Assembly: GCF_036099295.1 (NCBI RefSeq)
Contig: NZ_CP107976.1
Span: forward strand, 2,046,001-2,110,000
Length of the DNA stretch: 64,000 bases
Direction: 5' to 3'
From: Streptomyces sp. NBC_00358
Lineage (GTDB): Bacteria > Actinomycetota > Actinomycetes > Streptomycetales > Streptomycetaceae
Shown: positions 8,787-17,390 of the stretch, piece after piece
Numbering within the stretch: the first letter of the stretch is position 1
Layout of the letters: every line of letters begins with the position of its first letter
Made by a program: the position numbers and the translations under genes
The notes under the pieces: model-generated
What the model was told of the DNA's origin: nothing
What the model saw: the letters and a program-made list of their open reading frames with translations, nothing else
The model's database searches: none

Positions 8787-10175
8787 ATGACAACCACCGA
8801 CTACTCGACATCCGTCCCCCATCGGGAGGTGAGGGACCGCCACGGCCGCGTGTACCGGGTCGGCGAGACCGACATCGACCTCATGGGCCGCGGACGCGTG
8901 TGGATGGTCCTCCTGCCCTGGGCGGGCATGCTGGGCATCAGTTCCGCCGAGTACGCGTTCACCTCGGCGGAGGACACACTCCACGAGGCCCATCTGTGGA
9001 GCAGCGGACACATCTTCTGGCTGATGGGTGTCTGGATCTTCTTCCAGGCGGCCGTGGCCTTCCCCGCCGGGCGACTGCGCGAGAGCGGCAGGCTCCCGGC
9101 CCGTACGGCGATGCTGCTGGGCGCGCTCGGCACCCTGCTCGGCTATGTGTCCCTGGCGTTCGCGCCGCATGTGGCGGTCGCGTACCTCGGCTTCGGCATG
9201 TGCAGCGGCATCGGCGCGGGTCTCGTCTACGCGACCTGCGTGAACATGGTCGGCAAGTGGTATCCGGAGCGCAAGGGCGGCAAGACCGGCTTCGTCAACG
9301 GCGGTTTCGCCTACGGGTCCGTGCCCTTCGTGTTCCTGTTCACCTCGTACATGGACCCGGGCAACTACCGGGGCGTCCTGGTGGGCGTCGGTCTGCTCTG
9401 CTGCGCCCTGGTCGCGGTGGCCGGCTGGTTCTTCAAGGACCCGCCGAAGGGCTGGTGGCCGGCGGACGTGGACCCGCTGAAGGTCTCCGACGACCCGAGG
9501 ATCCGGCGGGCGCTGGAGAAGAACCCGCCGGCGGTGAAGCAGTACACCCCCAGGGAGGCGGCGCGTACGCCCGTTCTGTGGATGATGTGGTTCTGCCTGC
9601 TGTGCACGGCCGGGATCAACATCTTCGGCATCGCCTTCCAGGTGCCGTTCGGCAGGGACATGGGCTTCGCGGGCGGGATCGTGGCCACGGCGATGTCCCT
9701 GAAGGCGATCGTCAACGGCACCGGACGCGGCGTCATCGGCTGGATCTCCGACCGCTTCGGGCGGCGCCACACGCTGATCATCGTGTGCCTGGTGCTCGGC
9801 TCCGCCCAGTTCGGGGTCCTGGTCTCCGGCCAGTTGGGCAGCATGCCCTTCTTCCTGTTCTGCTCCATGGTCTCCGGCTTCGGCGGCGGCGCGATCTTCC
9901 CGCTGTTCGCGGCCATGACGGCGGACTACTTCGGTGAGAACAACAACGCCTCCAACTACGGGATGGTCTACAGCTCGAAGCTGATCTCGGGCCTCGTGGG
10001 CTCCGGCATGGGCGCGGTCGTCGTCGGCGCGTGGGACTACCACGGCGCCTTCGTGCTCGCCGGGTCCATCGGTCTGGCGTCGGCGGTACTGGCCCTGTTC
10101 CTCAAGGCACCGGGCCGGCCGCGGGCCCGCAGCATCGTTCCCAATCCGCACCCGCTCGGCGAGGAGATGGCCTGA
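8787..10175 (+). CDS. OFA-family MFS transporter (oxalate/formate antiporter-like) 1
   Basis: A 462-residue major facilitator protein with about 12 hydrophobic spans. Actinobacterial OFA-type features are a polar N-terminus with 'HGRVYRVGETD', 'GFGMCSGIGAGLVYATCVNMVGKWYPERKGGKTGFVNGG' (recognisable in pieces) and the 'GWISDRFGRR' loop between domains. OFA members include OxlT, which exchanges oxalate for formate; substrate here is inferred from the adjacent frc. The ATG at 8787 is preferred although the nearest purine stretch (AAGGGG) is 12 bases away; a TTG at 8736 is an alternative. Its TGA overlaps the ATG of the next gene (TGATG), so the two paralogues are translationally coupled. Confidence 0.85.
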   Translation: MTTTDYSTSVPHREVRDRHGRVYRVGETDIDLMGRGRVWMVLLPWAGMLGISSAEYAFTSAEDTLHEAHLWSSGHIFWLMGVWIFFQAAVAFPAGRLRESGRLPARTAMLLGALGTLLGYVSLAFAPHVAVAYLGFGMCSGIGAGLVYATCVNMVGKWYPERKGGKTGFVNGGFAYGSVPFVFLFTSYMDPGNYRGVLVGVGLLCCALVAVAGWFFKDPPKGWWPADVDPLKVSDDPRIRRALEKNPPAVKQYTPREAARTPVLWMMWFCLLCTAGINIFGIAFQVPFGRDMGFAGGIVATAMSLKAIVNGTGRGVIGWISDRFGRRHTLIIVCLVLGSAQFGVLVSGQLGSMPFFLFCSMVSGFGGGAIFPLFAAMTADYFGENNNASNYGMVYSSKLISGLVGSGMGAVVVGAWDYHGAFVLAGSIGLASAVLALFLKAPGRPRARSIVPNPHPLGEEMA

Positions 10176-11581
10176 TGACGACGGAACCCATCGCGGAGAA
10201 GGACGCGCCCGACGACCCCGGCGCCCCGGGGCGCGCGTACCGGGAGGTCACGGACGCCCGGGGCCGTGTCTACCGGGTCGGCGAGACCGACCGGGACATC
10301 CTCGGCCACTCACGGAAGTTCATGGTGTACCTGCCCTGGGCCGCCATGATGGCCATCAGTGTCTTCGAGTACGCGTACGGCTCGGCCGAGGACACCCTGT
10401 CCCACGCCCACGGCTGGACGCAGAGCAACACCTTCTGGATCCTGAGCATCTGGGTCTTCTTCCAGGCGGGCATAGCCTTCCCCGCCGGCTGGCTGCGGGA
10501 GAAGGGGATCCTGAGCGCCCGCCGGGCCATGTACACGGGCTCGGTCATGTGCGCGGCCGGCTTCCTCGCCCTGTCGCACCTGAGCAACGTGCTGCTGGCG
10601 ATCGTGGGTTTCGGCGTGATCGGCGGCATCGGGTCCGGGCTGGTGTACGCGACCTGCATCAACATGGTCGGGAAGTGGTTCCCCGAACGGCGCGGCGCGC
10701 GGACGGGATTCGTCAACGGCGGATTCGCGTACGGCTCCCTGCCGTTCATCTTCATCTTCAACTACGCCTTCGACACTGCCAATTACCACCGGGTCCTGGA
10801 CCTCATCGGCTGCTACGTGATGATCGTGGTGCTGTCGGCCGCGTTCTTCTTCAAGGACCCGCCGAAGAACTGGTGGCCCGCGGACATCGACCCGCTGACG
10901 TACGGCGGTTCCGCGAAGGGGGCCGCGAGTCTCTCCAAGAACCCTCCCGCGGTGAAGCAGTTCACCCCCAAGGAGGCCATCAGGACCGGCATGCTCCCGC
11001 TGATGTGGATCGCGCTCGTGATGACCGCGGGTGTGTCGATCTTCGGGATCTCCTTCCAGGTCGACTACGCCAAGGAGATCGGCTTCGGGCCCCTGGTGGC
11101 CGCGTCGTCGATGGGCGTGATGGCGGTCATCAACGGTGTCGGCCGGGGCGTGGTGGGCTGGCTGTCCGACACGTACGGCCGCAAGCAGACCCTGGTGTTC
11201 GTCATCCTGGTCCTCGGACTCGCGCAGTTCGGCGTGATCTGGGCCGGTGACATCCACAGCGAGGCGCTCTTCCTGATCTTCGCCTTCCTCTCCGGGTTCG
11301 GCGGCGGGGCCTTCTACCCGATGTTCGCGGCCCTGACCCCGGACTACTTCGGCGAGAACTACAACGCCACCAACTACGGCCTGGTGTACAGCGGAAAGCT
11401 GATCAGCGGGCTGTTCGGCGGCGGGCTCGGCTCGATGGTGGTCGCCGCCTGGGGCTACGACGGCGCGTACGCGCTGGCCGGCGGTATCTCCATGGTCGCG
11501 GCCGCGATCGCCCTGCTGCTGCGGCAGCCGGGCCGCAGCACGGCCGACAGCCCGGCGCCCCGGCCACAACCGGTGGGCTGA
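10175..11581 (+). CDS. OFA-family MFS transporter 2, paralogue of the preceding gene
   Basis: A 468-residue, about 12-span transporter very similar to its upstream neighbour over the whole length: 'RGRVYRVGETDRDI', 'GLVYATCINMVGKWFPERRGARTGFVNGG' in pieces, 'NNGVGRGVVGWLSDTYGRKQ'-like central loop, and 'GGGAFYPMFAALTPDYFGENYNATNYG' in pieces. The start ATG is embedded in the upstream stop codon (TGATG). Tandem OFA paralogues suggest either a heteromeric carrier or two carriers with different substrates (uptake versus product export). Substrate assignment to oxalate, formate or another short carboxylate is inferred from frc in the same unit. Confidence 0.85.
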   Translation: MTTEPIAEKDAPDDPGAPGRAYREVTDARGRVYRVGETDRDILGHSRKFMVYLPWAAMMAISVFEYAYGSAEDTLSHAHGWTQSNTFWILSIWVFFQAGIAFPAGWLREKGILSARRAMYTGSVMCAAGFLALSHLSNVLLAIVGFGVIGGIGSGLVYATCINMVGKWFPERRGARTGFVNGGFAYGSLPFIFIFNYAFDTANYHRVLDLIGCYVMIVVLSAAFFFKDPPKNWWPADIDPLTYGGSAKGAASLSKNPPAVKQFTPKEAIRTGMLPLMWIALVMTAGVSIFGISFQVDYAKEIGFGPLVAASSMGVMAVINGVGRGVVGWLSDTYGRKQTLVFVILVLGLAQFGVIWAGDIHSEALFLIFAFLSGFGGGAFYPMFAALTPDYFGENYNATNYGLVYSGKLISGLFGGGLGSMVVAAWGYDGAYALAGGISMVAAAIALLLRQPGRSTADSPAPRPQPVG

Positions 11582-11664
11582 GCAAGCGACTTCCCCGCAG
11601 GGGTGGCCCTCTCCGCGATCCGGCGGGAGGGTCACCCTCGGGTGCGTGCCGGAGCCGGTCCCGG

Positions 11665-11709
11665 CCCGAGTCCTCGTCCGGCGCGCGGAGCGCCGGACGA
11701 GGACTCGGG
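11665..11709. terminator. Strong bidirectional hairpin between convergent genes
   Basis: A perfect 20-base stem (left arm 11665-11684, CCCGAGTCCTCGTCCGGCGC; right arm 11690-11709) with a 5-base loop GCGGA. It sits between the convergent OFA transporter 2 and the GntR regulator and would terminate both. Three copies of 'CGGACGAAGGG'-like words follow (about 11712-11770). Confidence 0.8.
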
Positions 11710-11791
11710 CCGCCGGACGAAGGGAGTCGGGCGGGCCCGACGAAGGGAGTGGGCGCCGGACGAAGGGCGCCTGGCGGGCCCGCTCGCGGGG

Positions 11792-12466
11792 CTACTTCTC
11801 GCGGTCGTGGTACATCTGCCGCGTGTGTTCCGTGTGGGCCCGCATGACCGCGGTGGCCCGCTGTCCGTCGCGTTCCGCTATCGCGGCGATCAGTTCGCGG
11901 TGCTCGGTCCAGGACTGCCGGCCGCGCTGGCGGGCCACCGGGGTGTAGTACCAGCGGACCCGGCGGTCGACCTGTGCGGCGAGTTCGGCGAGGACCGTGT
12001 TGCCCGCGAGCTCCATGACCTTGGCGTGCAGTCGCGCGTTCATCGCGACCGCGGCGTCCACGTCGTCGGCGTCCACCGCCCGCTCCCCCTCGGCACACAG
12101 GTCTTCGAGGACGCTGATGGCCGCGGTGCCCGCGTTGGCGGCGGCGAGCCGGGCCGCCTCGGCCTCCAGGAGCGTACGGACCGTGAGGAGCTGGTCGGCC
12201 TCCTCCTCGGTCGGCTCGTGGACGAACGCGCCCTGGGCGGGCCGCAGATCGACCCAGCCCTCGGTGCTCAGCCGCTGGAGGGCCTCGCGCACGGGCTGCC
12301 GGGACACTCCGAGATGTCCGGCGAGCTCGCTCTCGACGAGGTGCTGGCCCGGCTTGAGCGCACGGGTGGTGATGAGTTCGAGCAGCGCCTCGTACACGCG
12401 GTCACGCAGCGGGCCGGGTCGTTCGAGCCTGGGTACCGCTCCCTGAGGCAGTCCTGTCGACAACAT
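11792..12466 (-). CDS. GntR-family regulator, FadR/FCD type
   Basis: A 224-residue regulator. It has an N-terminal winged helix (about 18-78; 'LRDRVYEALLELI', 'LKPGQHLVESELAGHLGVSRQPVREALQRL') followed by an all-helical FCD ligand-binding domain. Candidate metal/ligand histidines are in 'MNARLHAKV', 'WTEHRELI' and 'MRAHTEHTR'. The sequence 'AGGAGGGACC' precedes both a GTG (12469) and an ATG (12466); spacing favours the ATG. FCD regulators usually sense small carboxylates and repress neighbouring operons. It lies convergent to the OFA transporters and is the best candidate regulator for the frc operon and for the transporter/reductase pair near 15.2 kb. Confidence 0.88.
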   Translation of the reverse strand: MLSTGLPQGAVPRLERPGPLRDRVYEALLELITTRALKPGQHLVESELAGHLGVSRQPVREALQRLSTEGWVDLRPAQGAFVHEPTEEEADQLLTVRTLLEAEAARLAAANAGTAAISVLEDLCAEGERAVDADDVDAAVAMNARLHAKVMELAGNTVLAELAAQVDRRVRWYYTPVARQRGRQSWTEHRELIAAIAERDGQRATAVMRAHTEHTRQMYHDREK

Positions 12467-12623
12467 CACGGTCCCTCCTGGGCAGCGCCGTCGCCGCGAT
12501 AGGAAAGTCGATTATCAATTGTCTTTCGCCTACAGTCTACGGCGCACAAACGCCCGGCAGGGCACGGGAGTCGGGCTTGTCACACCCGGGGCCGCGGGAG
12601 CCGGACGAGCAGCTCAGGCCGCC

Positions 12624-13571
12624 TCACGGACAGCGGACGACCTGGCCCGCGTAGGAGAGGTTGCCGCCGAAACCGAACAGCAGGACGGGGTCGCCGGTGG
12701 AGATCTCGCCGCGTTCGACGAGCTTGGAGAAGGCGAGCGGGATGCTCGCGGCGGAGGTGTTGCCGGACTCGACGACATCCCGCGCGACGACGGCGTTGAC
12801 CGCGCCGATCTTCAGGGCGAGGGGTTCGATGATGCGCAGGTTGGCCTGGTGCAGGACGACTCCGGCGAGGTCCTCGGGCACGAGGCCGGCCCGCTCGCAG
12901 GCCTTCCGGGCGAGCGGCGGGAGCTGCGTGGTGGCCCAGCGGTAGACGCTCTGCCCCTCCTGGGCGAACCGAGAGGGGGTGCCCTCGATGCGTACCGCGT
13001 GCCCCATCTCGGGCACCGAGCCCCACAGCACCGGCCCGATCCCGGGCTCCTCGCCGTCGGCGCAGGCCTCGACGACGGCGGCCCCCGCGCCGTCGCCGAC
13101 CAGGACGCACGTGGTGCGGTCGGTCCAGTCCGCCACCTCGCTCATCTTGTCGGCGCCGATGACCAGTGCCCGGGTCGCGGCACCGGCGCGCACGGTGTGG
13201 TCGGCGGTGGCGAGGGCGTGCGTGAAGCCGGCGCAGACGACGTTGACGTCCATGGCGGCCGGTGAGGGGATGCCGAGGCGGGCGGAGACCCGGGCGGCCA
13301 TGTTCGGGGAGCGGTCGACGGCCGTGGAGGTGGCGACGAGGACGAGGTCGATGTCGCCCGGCGTCAGACCGGCGGAGGCGAGGGCCTTGGCGGCGGCGTG
13401 CGCGGCCAGCTCGTCGACGGGTTCGTCGGGCCCGGCGATGTGGCGGGTCCGGATGCCGACGCGGCTCCTGATCCACTCGTCGCTGGTGTCGACCAGGCCC
13501 GCCAGGTCCTCGTTGGTGAGTACCCTGGCGGGCTGGTAATGGCCGACGGCGGCGATCCTTGAGCCGTTCAT
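12624..13571 (-). CDS. Beta-ketoacyl-ACP synthase III (FabH-like)
   Basis: A 315-residue thiolase-fold protein with the full KAS III triad: Cys in 'NVVCAGFTHA', His in 'VVLHQANLRI' and Asn in 'VESGNTSAAS'. The C-terminal signature 'FGFGGNLSYAGQ' is also present. The ATG at 13571 follows 'GAGGGGGACCACTG'. KAS III enzymes condense an acyl-CoA with malonyl-ACP to start fatty-acid or polyketide chains. This copy is not accompanied by acpP, fabD or fabF, so it is an orphan paralogue rather than the housekeeping gene. It lies behind the third OFA transporter on the same strand (136 bp gap). Its substrate and link to the carboxylate cluster are unknown. Confidence 0.88.
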   Translation of the reverse strand: MNGSRIAAVGHYQPARVLTNEDLAGLVDTSDEWIRSRVGIRTRHIAGPDEPVDELAAHAAAKALASAGLTPGDIDLVLVATSTAVDRSPNMAARVSARLGIPSPAAMDVNVVCAGFTHALATADHTVRAGAATRALVIGADKMSEVADWTDRTTCVLVGDGAGAAVVEACADGEEPGIGPVLWGSVPEMGHAVRIEGTPSRFAQEGQSVYRWATTQLPPLARKACERAGLVPEDLAGVVLHQANLRIIEPLALKIGAVNAVVARDVVESGNTSAASIPLAFSKLVERGEISTGDPVLLFGFGGNLSYAGQVVRCP

Positions 13572-13706
13572 CAGTGGTCCCCCTCGTGCTTCGGTAGCGG
13601 GATCCACCAGTCTGATCAATGACTCACCGGTACGGCGGCAGGTGAAGCCACAGGATTGAGACGCCAGGCTTGTCGGCTTCTGTCAGACTCTCGGACGCCC
13701 GAACAC

Positions 13707-13841
13707 CTACCCCGAGAACAGCTGTGTCGCCTTCTGTATCAGCTCGTAGACGCCGTAGCACAGGGGTGCGCCCACCCACAGCCAGGCGAAGGCGATCAGT
13801 GCCCGCCGGTCAGGCGGACTCGGGCTGCTGTCGTGCGACAT
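13707..13841 (-). CDS. 44-residue single-span protein, putative MFS transporter small subunit
   Basis: A short gene overlapping the 3' end of the transporter gene by 32 bases in another frame. ATG 13841 is preceded by 'GAGGGAGGCCGCCG', and TAG lies at 13707-13709. The product begins MSHDSSPSPPDRR and has one hydrophobic span ('LIAFAWLWVGAPLCYGVYEL', about 15-34), ending 'QKATQLFSG'. Short single-span proteins of this look occur directly behind OFA-type transporters and have been called MFS transporter small subunits. The good ribosome binding site, the overlap and the coherent span argue that it is real. Its role as an accessory subunit is inference. Confidence 0.72.
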   Translation of the reverse strand: MSHDSSPSPPDRRALIAFAWLWVGAPLCYGVYELIQKATQLFSG

Positions 13842-15141
13842 CGGCGGCCTCCCTCGGTGCGGGGATGTGGTGGCGGGCGTGCACGGGCCGTACGAGCTCG
13901 TTCGCGACGAAGCCGACGGCGAGCAGCCCGATCATGATCAGGAACGACAGGGTGTAGAGGGACGAGCCGTGCCTGCCCGCCGCCTCCTGGTGGTCCGCGA
14001 TGCGGTTGACGATCAGCGGGCCGAGGACACCCGCGGTGGACCAGGCGGTGAGGAGCCTGCCGTGGATGGCGCCGACCTGGTAGGTGCCGAACAGGTCCTT
14101 CAGATACGCCGGGATCGTGGCGAAGCCGCCTCCGTAGAAGGAGAGGATCACCAGCGCGCTCAGGATGAACAGGGGTTTGGAGGAGTCCCCGAGCCATGCG
14201 ATGAGGGCGTACATCAGCGCGCCGACCCCGAGGTAGACGCGGTAGATGTTCTTGCGTCCGATCAGGTCCGAGGTCGAGGACCAGCCTATGCGGCCCGCCA
14301 TGTTCGCCGCGGACAGCAGGGCGACGAATCCGGCGGCCGCCGAGACGGACACCGGCGTGGAGGTGTTCCCGAAGAAGTCCGTGATCATCGGGGCGGCCTT
14401 CTCCAGGATGCCGATGCCCGCGGTCACGTTCATGCAGAGGACGATCCACAGGCACCAGAACTGCGGGGTGCGGACGGCGTTACGAGCGGAGACCTGGACG
14501 CCGTCGAGCGCGCTCGGCCCGGACACGGCCGGTTTCTCGCCGCGCGGCACGCGCACCAGCAGCACGCCGAGCGTCATGAACACGGCGTACGTCAGTCCGT
14601 GGACCAGGAAGGCGAGCGCGATCCCGGAGGAGTCGGAGCCGAACGACTTCAGCATCTGGGCGGACCAGGGCGAGGCGATCAGCGCGCCGCCGCCGAAGCC
14701 CATGATCGCGATGCCGGTGGCCATGCCGGGCCGGTCCGGGAACCACTTGATCAGCGTGGAGACGGGCGAGATGTAGCCGATGCCGAGGCCGGTCCCGCCG
14801 ACGAAGCCGTAGCCGAGGACGATCAGCCAGTACTGCTCGGTGGCGGCGCCGAGCGCGGAGATGAGAAAGCCGGAGGAGAAGCAGACGAGGGCGACGGTCA
14901 TCGCCCAGCGGGGGCCGTTGCGCTCGACGAGCGTGCCGCCGAACGCGGCCGACAGGCCGAGCATCACGATGGCGAGCTGGAAGGGTAGCGCGCTCTGCGT
15001 TCCGCTGAGGCCGAGCGCGGATTCGAGCGGTGGCTTGAAGACGCTCCAGGCGTAGGCCTGGCCGATGGAGAGATGGACCGACAGGGCGGCCGGCGGGACG
15101 AGCCAGCGGCTCCAACCGGGCGGTGCGACAGGAGGGCTCAT
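13810..15141 (-). CDS. OFA-family MFS transporter 3
   Basis: A 443-residue carrier with about 12 spans, more distant from the two tandem copies. It shows the OFA landmarks 'SIGQAYAWSVFKPPLE' near the N-terminus, 'GTGLGIGYISPVSTLIKWFPDRPG' (in pieces) in the first half, and 'ANMAGRIGWSSTSDLIGRKN' in the central/second half. This architecture is typical of oxalate/formate antiporters. No strong Shine-Dalgarno sequence precedes ATG 15141. The gene is divergent from the PanE-like reductase (199-bp gap), and that gap carries a copy of the word found in the frc promoter. Likely substrate: oxalate or a related dicarboxylate, by context. Confidence 0.85.
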   Translation of the reverse strand: MSPPVAPPGWSRWLVPPAALSVHLSIGQAYAWSVFKPPLESALGLSGTQSALPFQLAIVMLGLSAAFGGTLVERNGPRWAMTVALVCFSSGFLISALGAATEQYWLIVLGYGFVGGTGLGIGYISPVSTLIKWFPDRPGMATGIAIMGFGGGALIASPWSAQMLKSFGSDSSGIALAFLVHGLTYAVFMTLGVLLVRVPRGEKPAVSGPSALDGVQVSARNAVRTPQFWCLWIVLCMNVTAGIGILEKAAPMITDFFGNTSTPVSVSAAAGFVALLSAANMAGRIGWSSTSDLIGRKNIYRVYLGVGALMYALIAWLGDSSKPLFILSALVILSFYGGGFATIPAYLKDLFGTYQVGAIHGRLLTAWSTAGVLGPLIVNRIADHQEAAGRHGSSLYTLSFLIMIGLLAVGFVANELVRPVHARHHIPAPREAADVARQQPESA

Positions 15142-15194
15142 GATCCGGGACGATAGGAAGCGCTCGCCCGGCTGTGAAGCGGCCTGACGCGAAC

Positions 15195-15213
15195 TCGTCG
15201 ACCGTATGCGATG
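15195..15213. promoter_or_regulatory. Second copy of the frc-promoter word
   Basis: TCGTCGACCGTATGCGATG matches the sequence at 5198-5216 in 17 of 19 bases. It lies 54 bp upstream of the third OFA transporter start and 128 bp upstream of the PanE-like gene. Its recurrence upstream of functionally related genes suggests a shared regulator. Confidence 0.45.
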
Positions 15214-15271
15214 AGCGGTATCCCTGACGCGACGAACGGTCACCGGCCCCTTGCCCCCACTCATTCCATCC

Positions 15272-15293
15272 TGTAGACAATATTTCGTCGACA
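15272..15293. promoter_or_regulatory. Third related operator-like sequence before the PanE-like gene
   Basis: The stretch contains TGTAGACAATA (read the other way TATTGTCTACA, close to the TTGT-NN-ACAA half-site layout of FadR-type GntR regulators) followed by TTTCGTCGACAG. It shares TCGTCGAC with the two other sites. It lies about 50 bp upstream of the GTG start at 15341. Assignment to the GntR protein is inference. Confidence 0.35.
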
Positions 15294-15340
15294 GAGTTCG
15301 GAAGTTCCTCGGTACCCTCGACCGAACGGAGCGCCACACA

Positions 15341-16312
15341 GTGAGAGTCGCAGTTCTCGGCGCCGGTGCGATCGGCGCCTACGTCGGCGCCGCGCTGCAC
15401 CGCGCCGGCGCCGACGTGCATCTCGTCGCCCGTGGACCGCACCTCGCGGCCATGAGGCAGCACGGCGTCCAAGTCATCAGCCCCCGCGGGGACTTCACCG
15501 CGCGTGCCCATGTCACCGACGACCCGGCCGACATTGGTCCGGTCGACTGTGTCTTCCTCGGCCTGAAGGCCAACTCGTACGCGGCGTGCGGGCCGCTCAT
15601 CGAGCCGCTGCTGCACGACACCACGGCGGTGATCGCCGCCCAGAACGGCATTCCCTGGTGGTACTTCCACCGGCACGGCGGACCCCACGACGGCCACCGG
15701 GTGGAGAGCGTGGACCCGGGCGGCGCGGTCAGCGCGGTGCTGGCGCCGCGGCGGGCCATCGGGTGCGTGGTCTACGCGGCGACCGAGCTGCAGGCGCCGG
15801 GCGTCGTCCGCCACCTCGAAGGAACCCGGTTCTCCATCGGGGAACCGGACCGGTCCGTCTCGGCACGCTGCCGGGCCTTCAGCGACGCCATGCGGGAGGG
15901 CGGGCTGAAATGCCCGGTCGAACCGGACCTGCGCAACGACATCTGGCTCAAGCTGCTCGGCAACATCTCCTTCAACCCGATCAGCGCGCTGTCCCGCGCC
16001 ACGATGCGGCAGATGTGCCTGCACGGCGGGACGCGCGAGGTCATCGAGATCATGATGACCGAGACGCTCACCGTCGCCCGGGCCCTCGGCTGCGAGGTGG
16101 GCGTGTCCATCGAGCGGCGCCTCGCGGGGGCCGAGCGCGTCGGCGACCACCGCACCTCCACGCTCCAGGACCTGGAGCGCGGCAAGCCGCTGGAGCTCGA
16201 CGTGCTGCTCGCGGCCGTCGTGGAACTGGCGGAGATCACCGGGGTGCCGGTCCCGACGCTGCGCACCGTCCACGCCATCTCGGACCTGCTCGCGCTGCGG
16301 ACGGCGGCATGA
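15341..16312 (+). CDS. Ketopantoate-reductase-family protein; candidate oxalyl-CoA reductase
   Basis: A 323-residue PanE-fold reductase. The N-terminal Rossmann motif is GAGAIG (7-12). Asn102 lies in 'AAQNGIPWW', catalytic Lys204 in 'IWLKLLGNISFNP', and Asn208 in the same helix. The unusual insert 'HGGPHDGHRVESVDPGG' (about 112-128) marks a subgroup distinct from biosynthetic PanE. In Methylobacterium extorquens the PanE-family protein PanE2 is oxalyl-CoA reductase (oxalyl-CoA + NADPH to glyoxylate + CoA). Sharing a promoter region with an OFA transporter and a motif with frc makes that role plausible here, but it is inference. The GTG start has GGAG 10 bases upstream. Confidence 0.75.
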   Translation: MRVAVLGAGAIGAYVGAALHRAGADVHLVARGPHLAAMRQHGVQVISPRGDFTARAHVTDDPADIGPVDCVFLGLKANSYAACGPLIEPLLHDTTAVIAAQNGIPWWYFHRHGGPHDGHRVESVDPGGAVSAVLAPRRAIGCVVYAATELQAPGVVRHLEGTRFSIGEPDRSVSARCRAFSDAMREGGLKCPVEPDLRNDIWLKLLGNISFNPISALSRATMRQMCLHGGTREVIEIMMTETLTVARALGCEVGVSIERRLAGAERVGDHRTSTLQDLERGKPLELDVLLAAVVELAEITGVPVPTLRTVHAISDLLALRTAA

Positions 16313-16504
16313 GGGCGGAGCGGGCCGCCGCAGCCACCGGGCGGCCCGCTCCACTCACGCGGGTCCGGCGACCGGCGCACATGCAGGACAATGAGGACGC
16401 GAAGGTCACCCGCCCCGCCCGTCGATCCGGTGACCCGCACGGCAACCGCCGCAGGAAGGGCCGATCCGGCCGGCCGCACGTACGGAAGCGGGACTGATCA
16501 GGAC

Positions 16505-17368
16505 ATGGGACGAGTCACGGAACGACGCAAGGTGATCCGTGTCCGGGACGGTGCCGTGAGCACCCGCCCGGACACGCTCGTCGCCGAGGAACCACTGGAG
16601 ATCCGCCTCGACGGCAAGCCCCTGGCGATCACCATGCGCACCCCGGGCGACGACTTCGCGCTGGCCGCGGGCTTCCTGGTGAGCGAGGGCGTGCTGGGCC
16701 GGGCCGACGAGCTGCAGAACATCGTGTACTGCGCCGGGGCCACGGTGGACGGTTCCAACAGCTACAACATCGTCGACGTACGGACGGCGCCCGGCGTCGT
16801 CATCCCCGACATCACGCTCGAACGCAATGTGTACACGACGTCGTCGTGCGGTCTGTGCGGCAAGGCGAGCCTGGACGCGGTCCGTACGACGGCCCGCTGG
16901 CCCATCGACGACACCGAGGGCGGCACCACTCCCCCGGTGCGGCTGGAGCCGGGCCTGCTCGCGGTCCTCCCCGACCGGCTTCGCGCGGCCCAGCAGGTCT
17001 TCGACCGCACCGGGGGCCTGCACGCGGCGGCCCTGTTCACCGAGGACGGCGAGCTGGTCGACGTACGCGAGGACGTGGGCCGGCACAACGCGGTCGACAA
17101 GCTGGTCGGCCGCGCGCTGCAGAACGGCACGCTCCCGCTCTCCCGGACGGTGCTGCTGGTCTCCGGCCGGGCGTCCTTCGAGCTGGCGCAGAAGGCGGTG
17201 ATGGCGGGCATCCCGGTGCTCGCGGCGGTCTCCGCGCCGTCGTCCCTGGCCGTCGACCTGGCCGCCGAGACCGGCCTGACCCTGGTCGGCTTCCTGCGCG
17301 GCACCAACATGAACGTGTACGCGGGCGAGCACCGCGTCGCCCTGCGGGCCGCGGCCGCCCAGGGCTGA
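16505..17368 (+). CDS. fdhD: Formate dehydrogenase accessory sulfurtransferase FdhD
   Basis: A 287-residue FdhD protein. The redox-active CxxC is Cys115/Cys118 in 'TTSSCGLCGKAS', and the conserved segments 'ALAAGFLVSEG', 'DVREDVGRHNAVDKLVG' and 'SGRASFELAQKA' are intact. FdhD carries sulfur from IscS-type cysteine desulfurase to the molybdenum cofactor of formate dehydrogenases in the cytoplasm. No formate dehydrogenase structural gene is in the window. The link to the upstream cluster is that frc releases formate, which such an enzyme would oxidise. The ATG at 16505 gives the family-typical N-terminus. Confidence 0.92.
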   Translation: MGRVTERRKVIRVRDGAVSTRPDTLVAEEPLEIRLDGKPLAITMRTPGDDFALAAGFLVSEGVLGRADELQNIVYCAGATVDGSNSYNIVDVRTAPGVVIPDITLERNVYTTSSCGLCGKASLDAVRTTARWPIDDTEGGTTPPVRLEPGLLAVLPDRLRAAQQVFDRTGGLHAAALFTEDGELVDVREDVGRHNAVDKLVGRALQNGTLPLSRTVLLVSGRASFELAQKAVMAGIPVLAAVSAPSSLAVDLAAETGLTLVGFLRGTNMNVYAGEHRVALRAAAAQG

Positions 17369-17390
17369 CGCAGGCTCCCCGCGACACGGC

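Noticed and set aside
12624-13571. Start of a polyketide or fatty-acid cluster at the FabH-like gene
   Set aside because: No acyl carrier protein, malonyltransferase or other synthase genes adjoin it.
15272-15293. TCGTCGAC core alone as a regulon marker
   Set aside because: The 8-mer is common in high-GC DNA; only the 17/19 match between 5198-5216 and 15195-15213 carries weight, so the third site is kept at low confidence.
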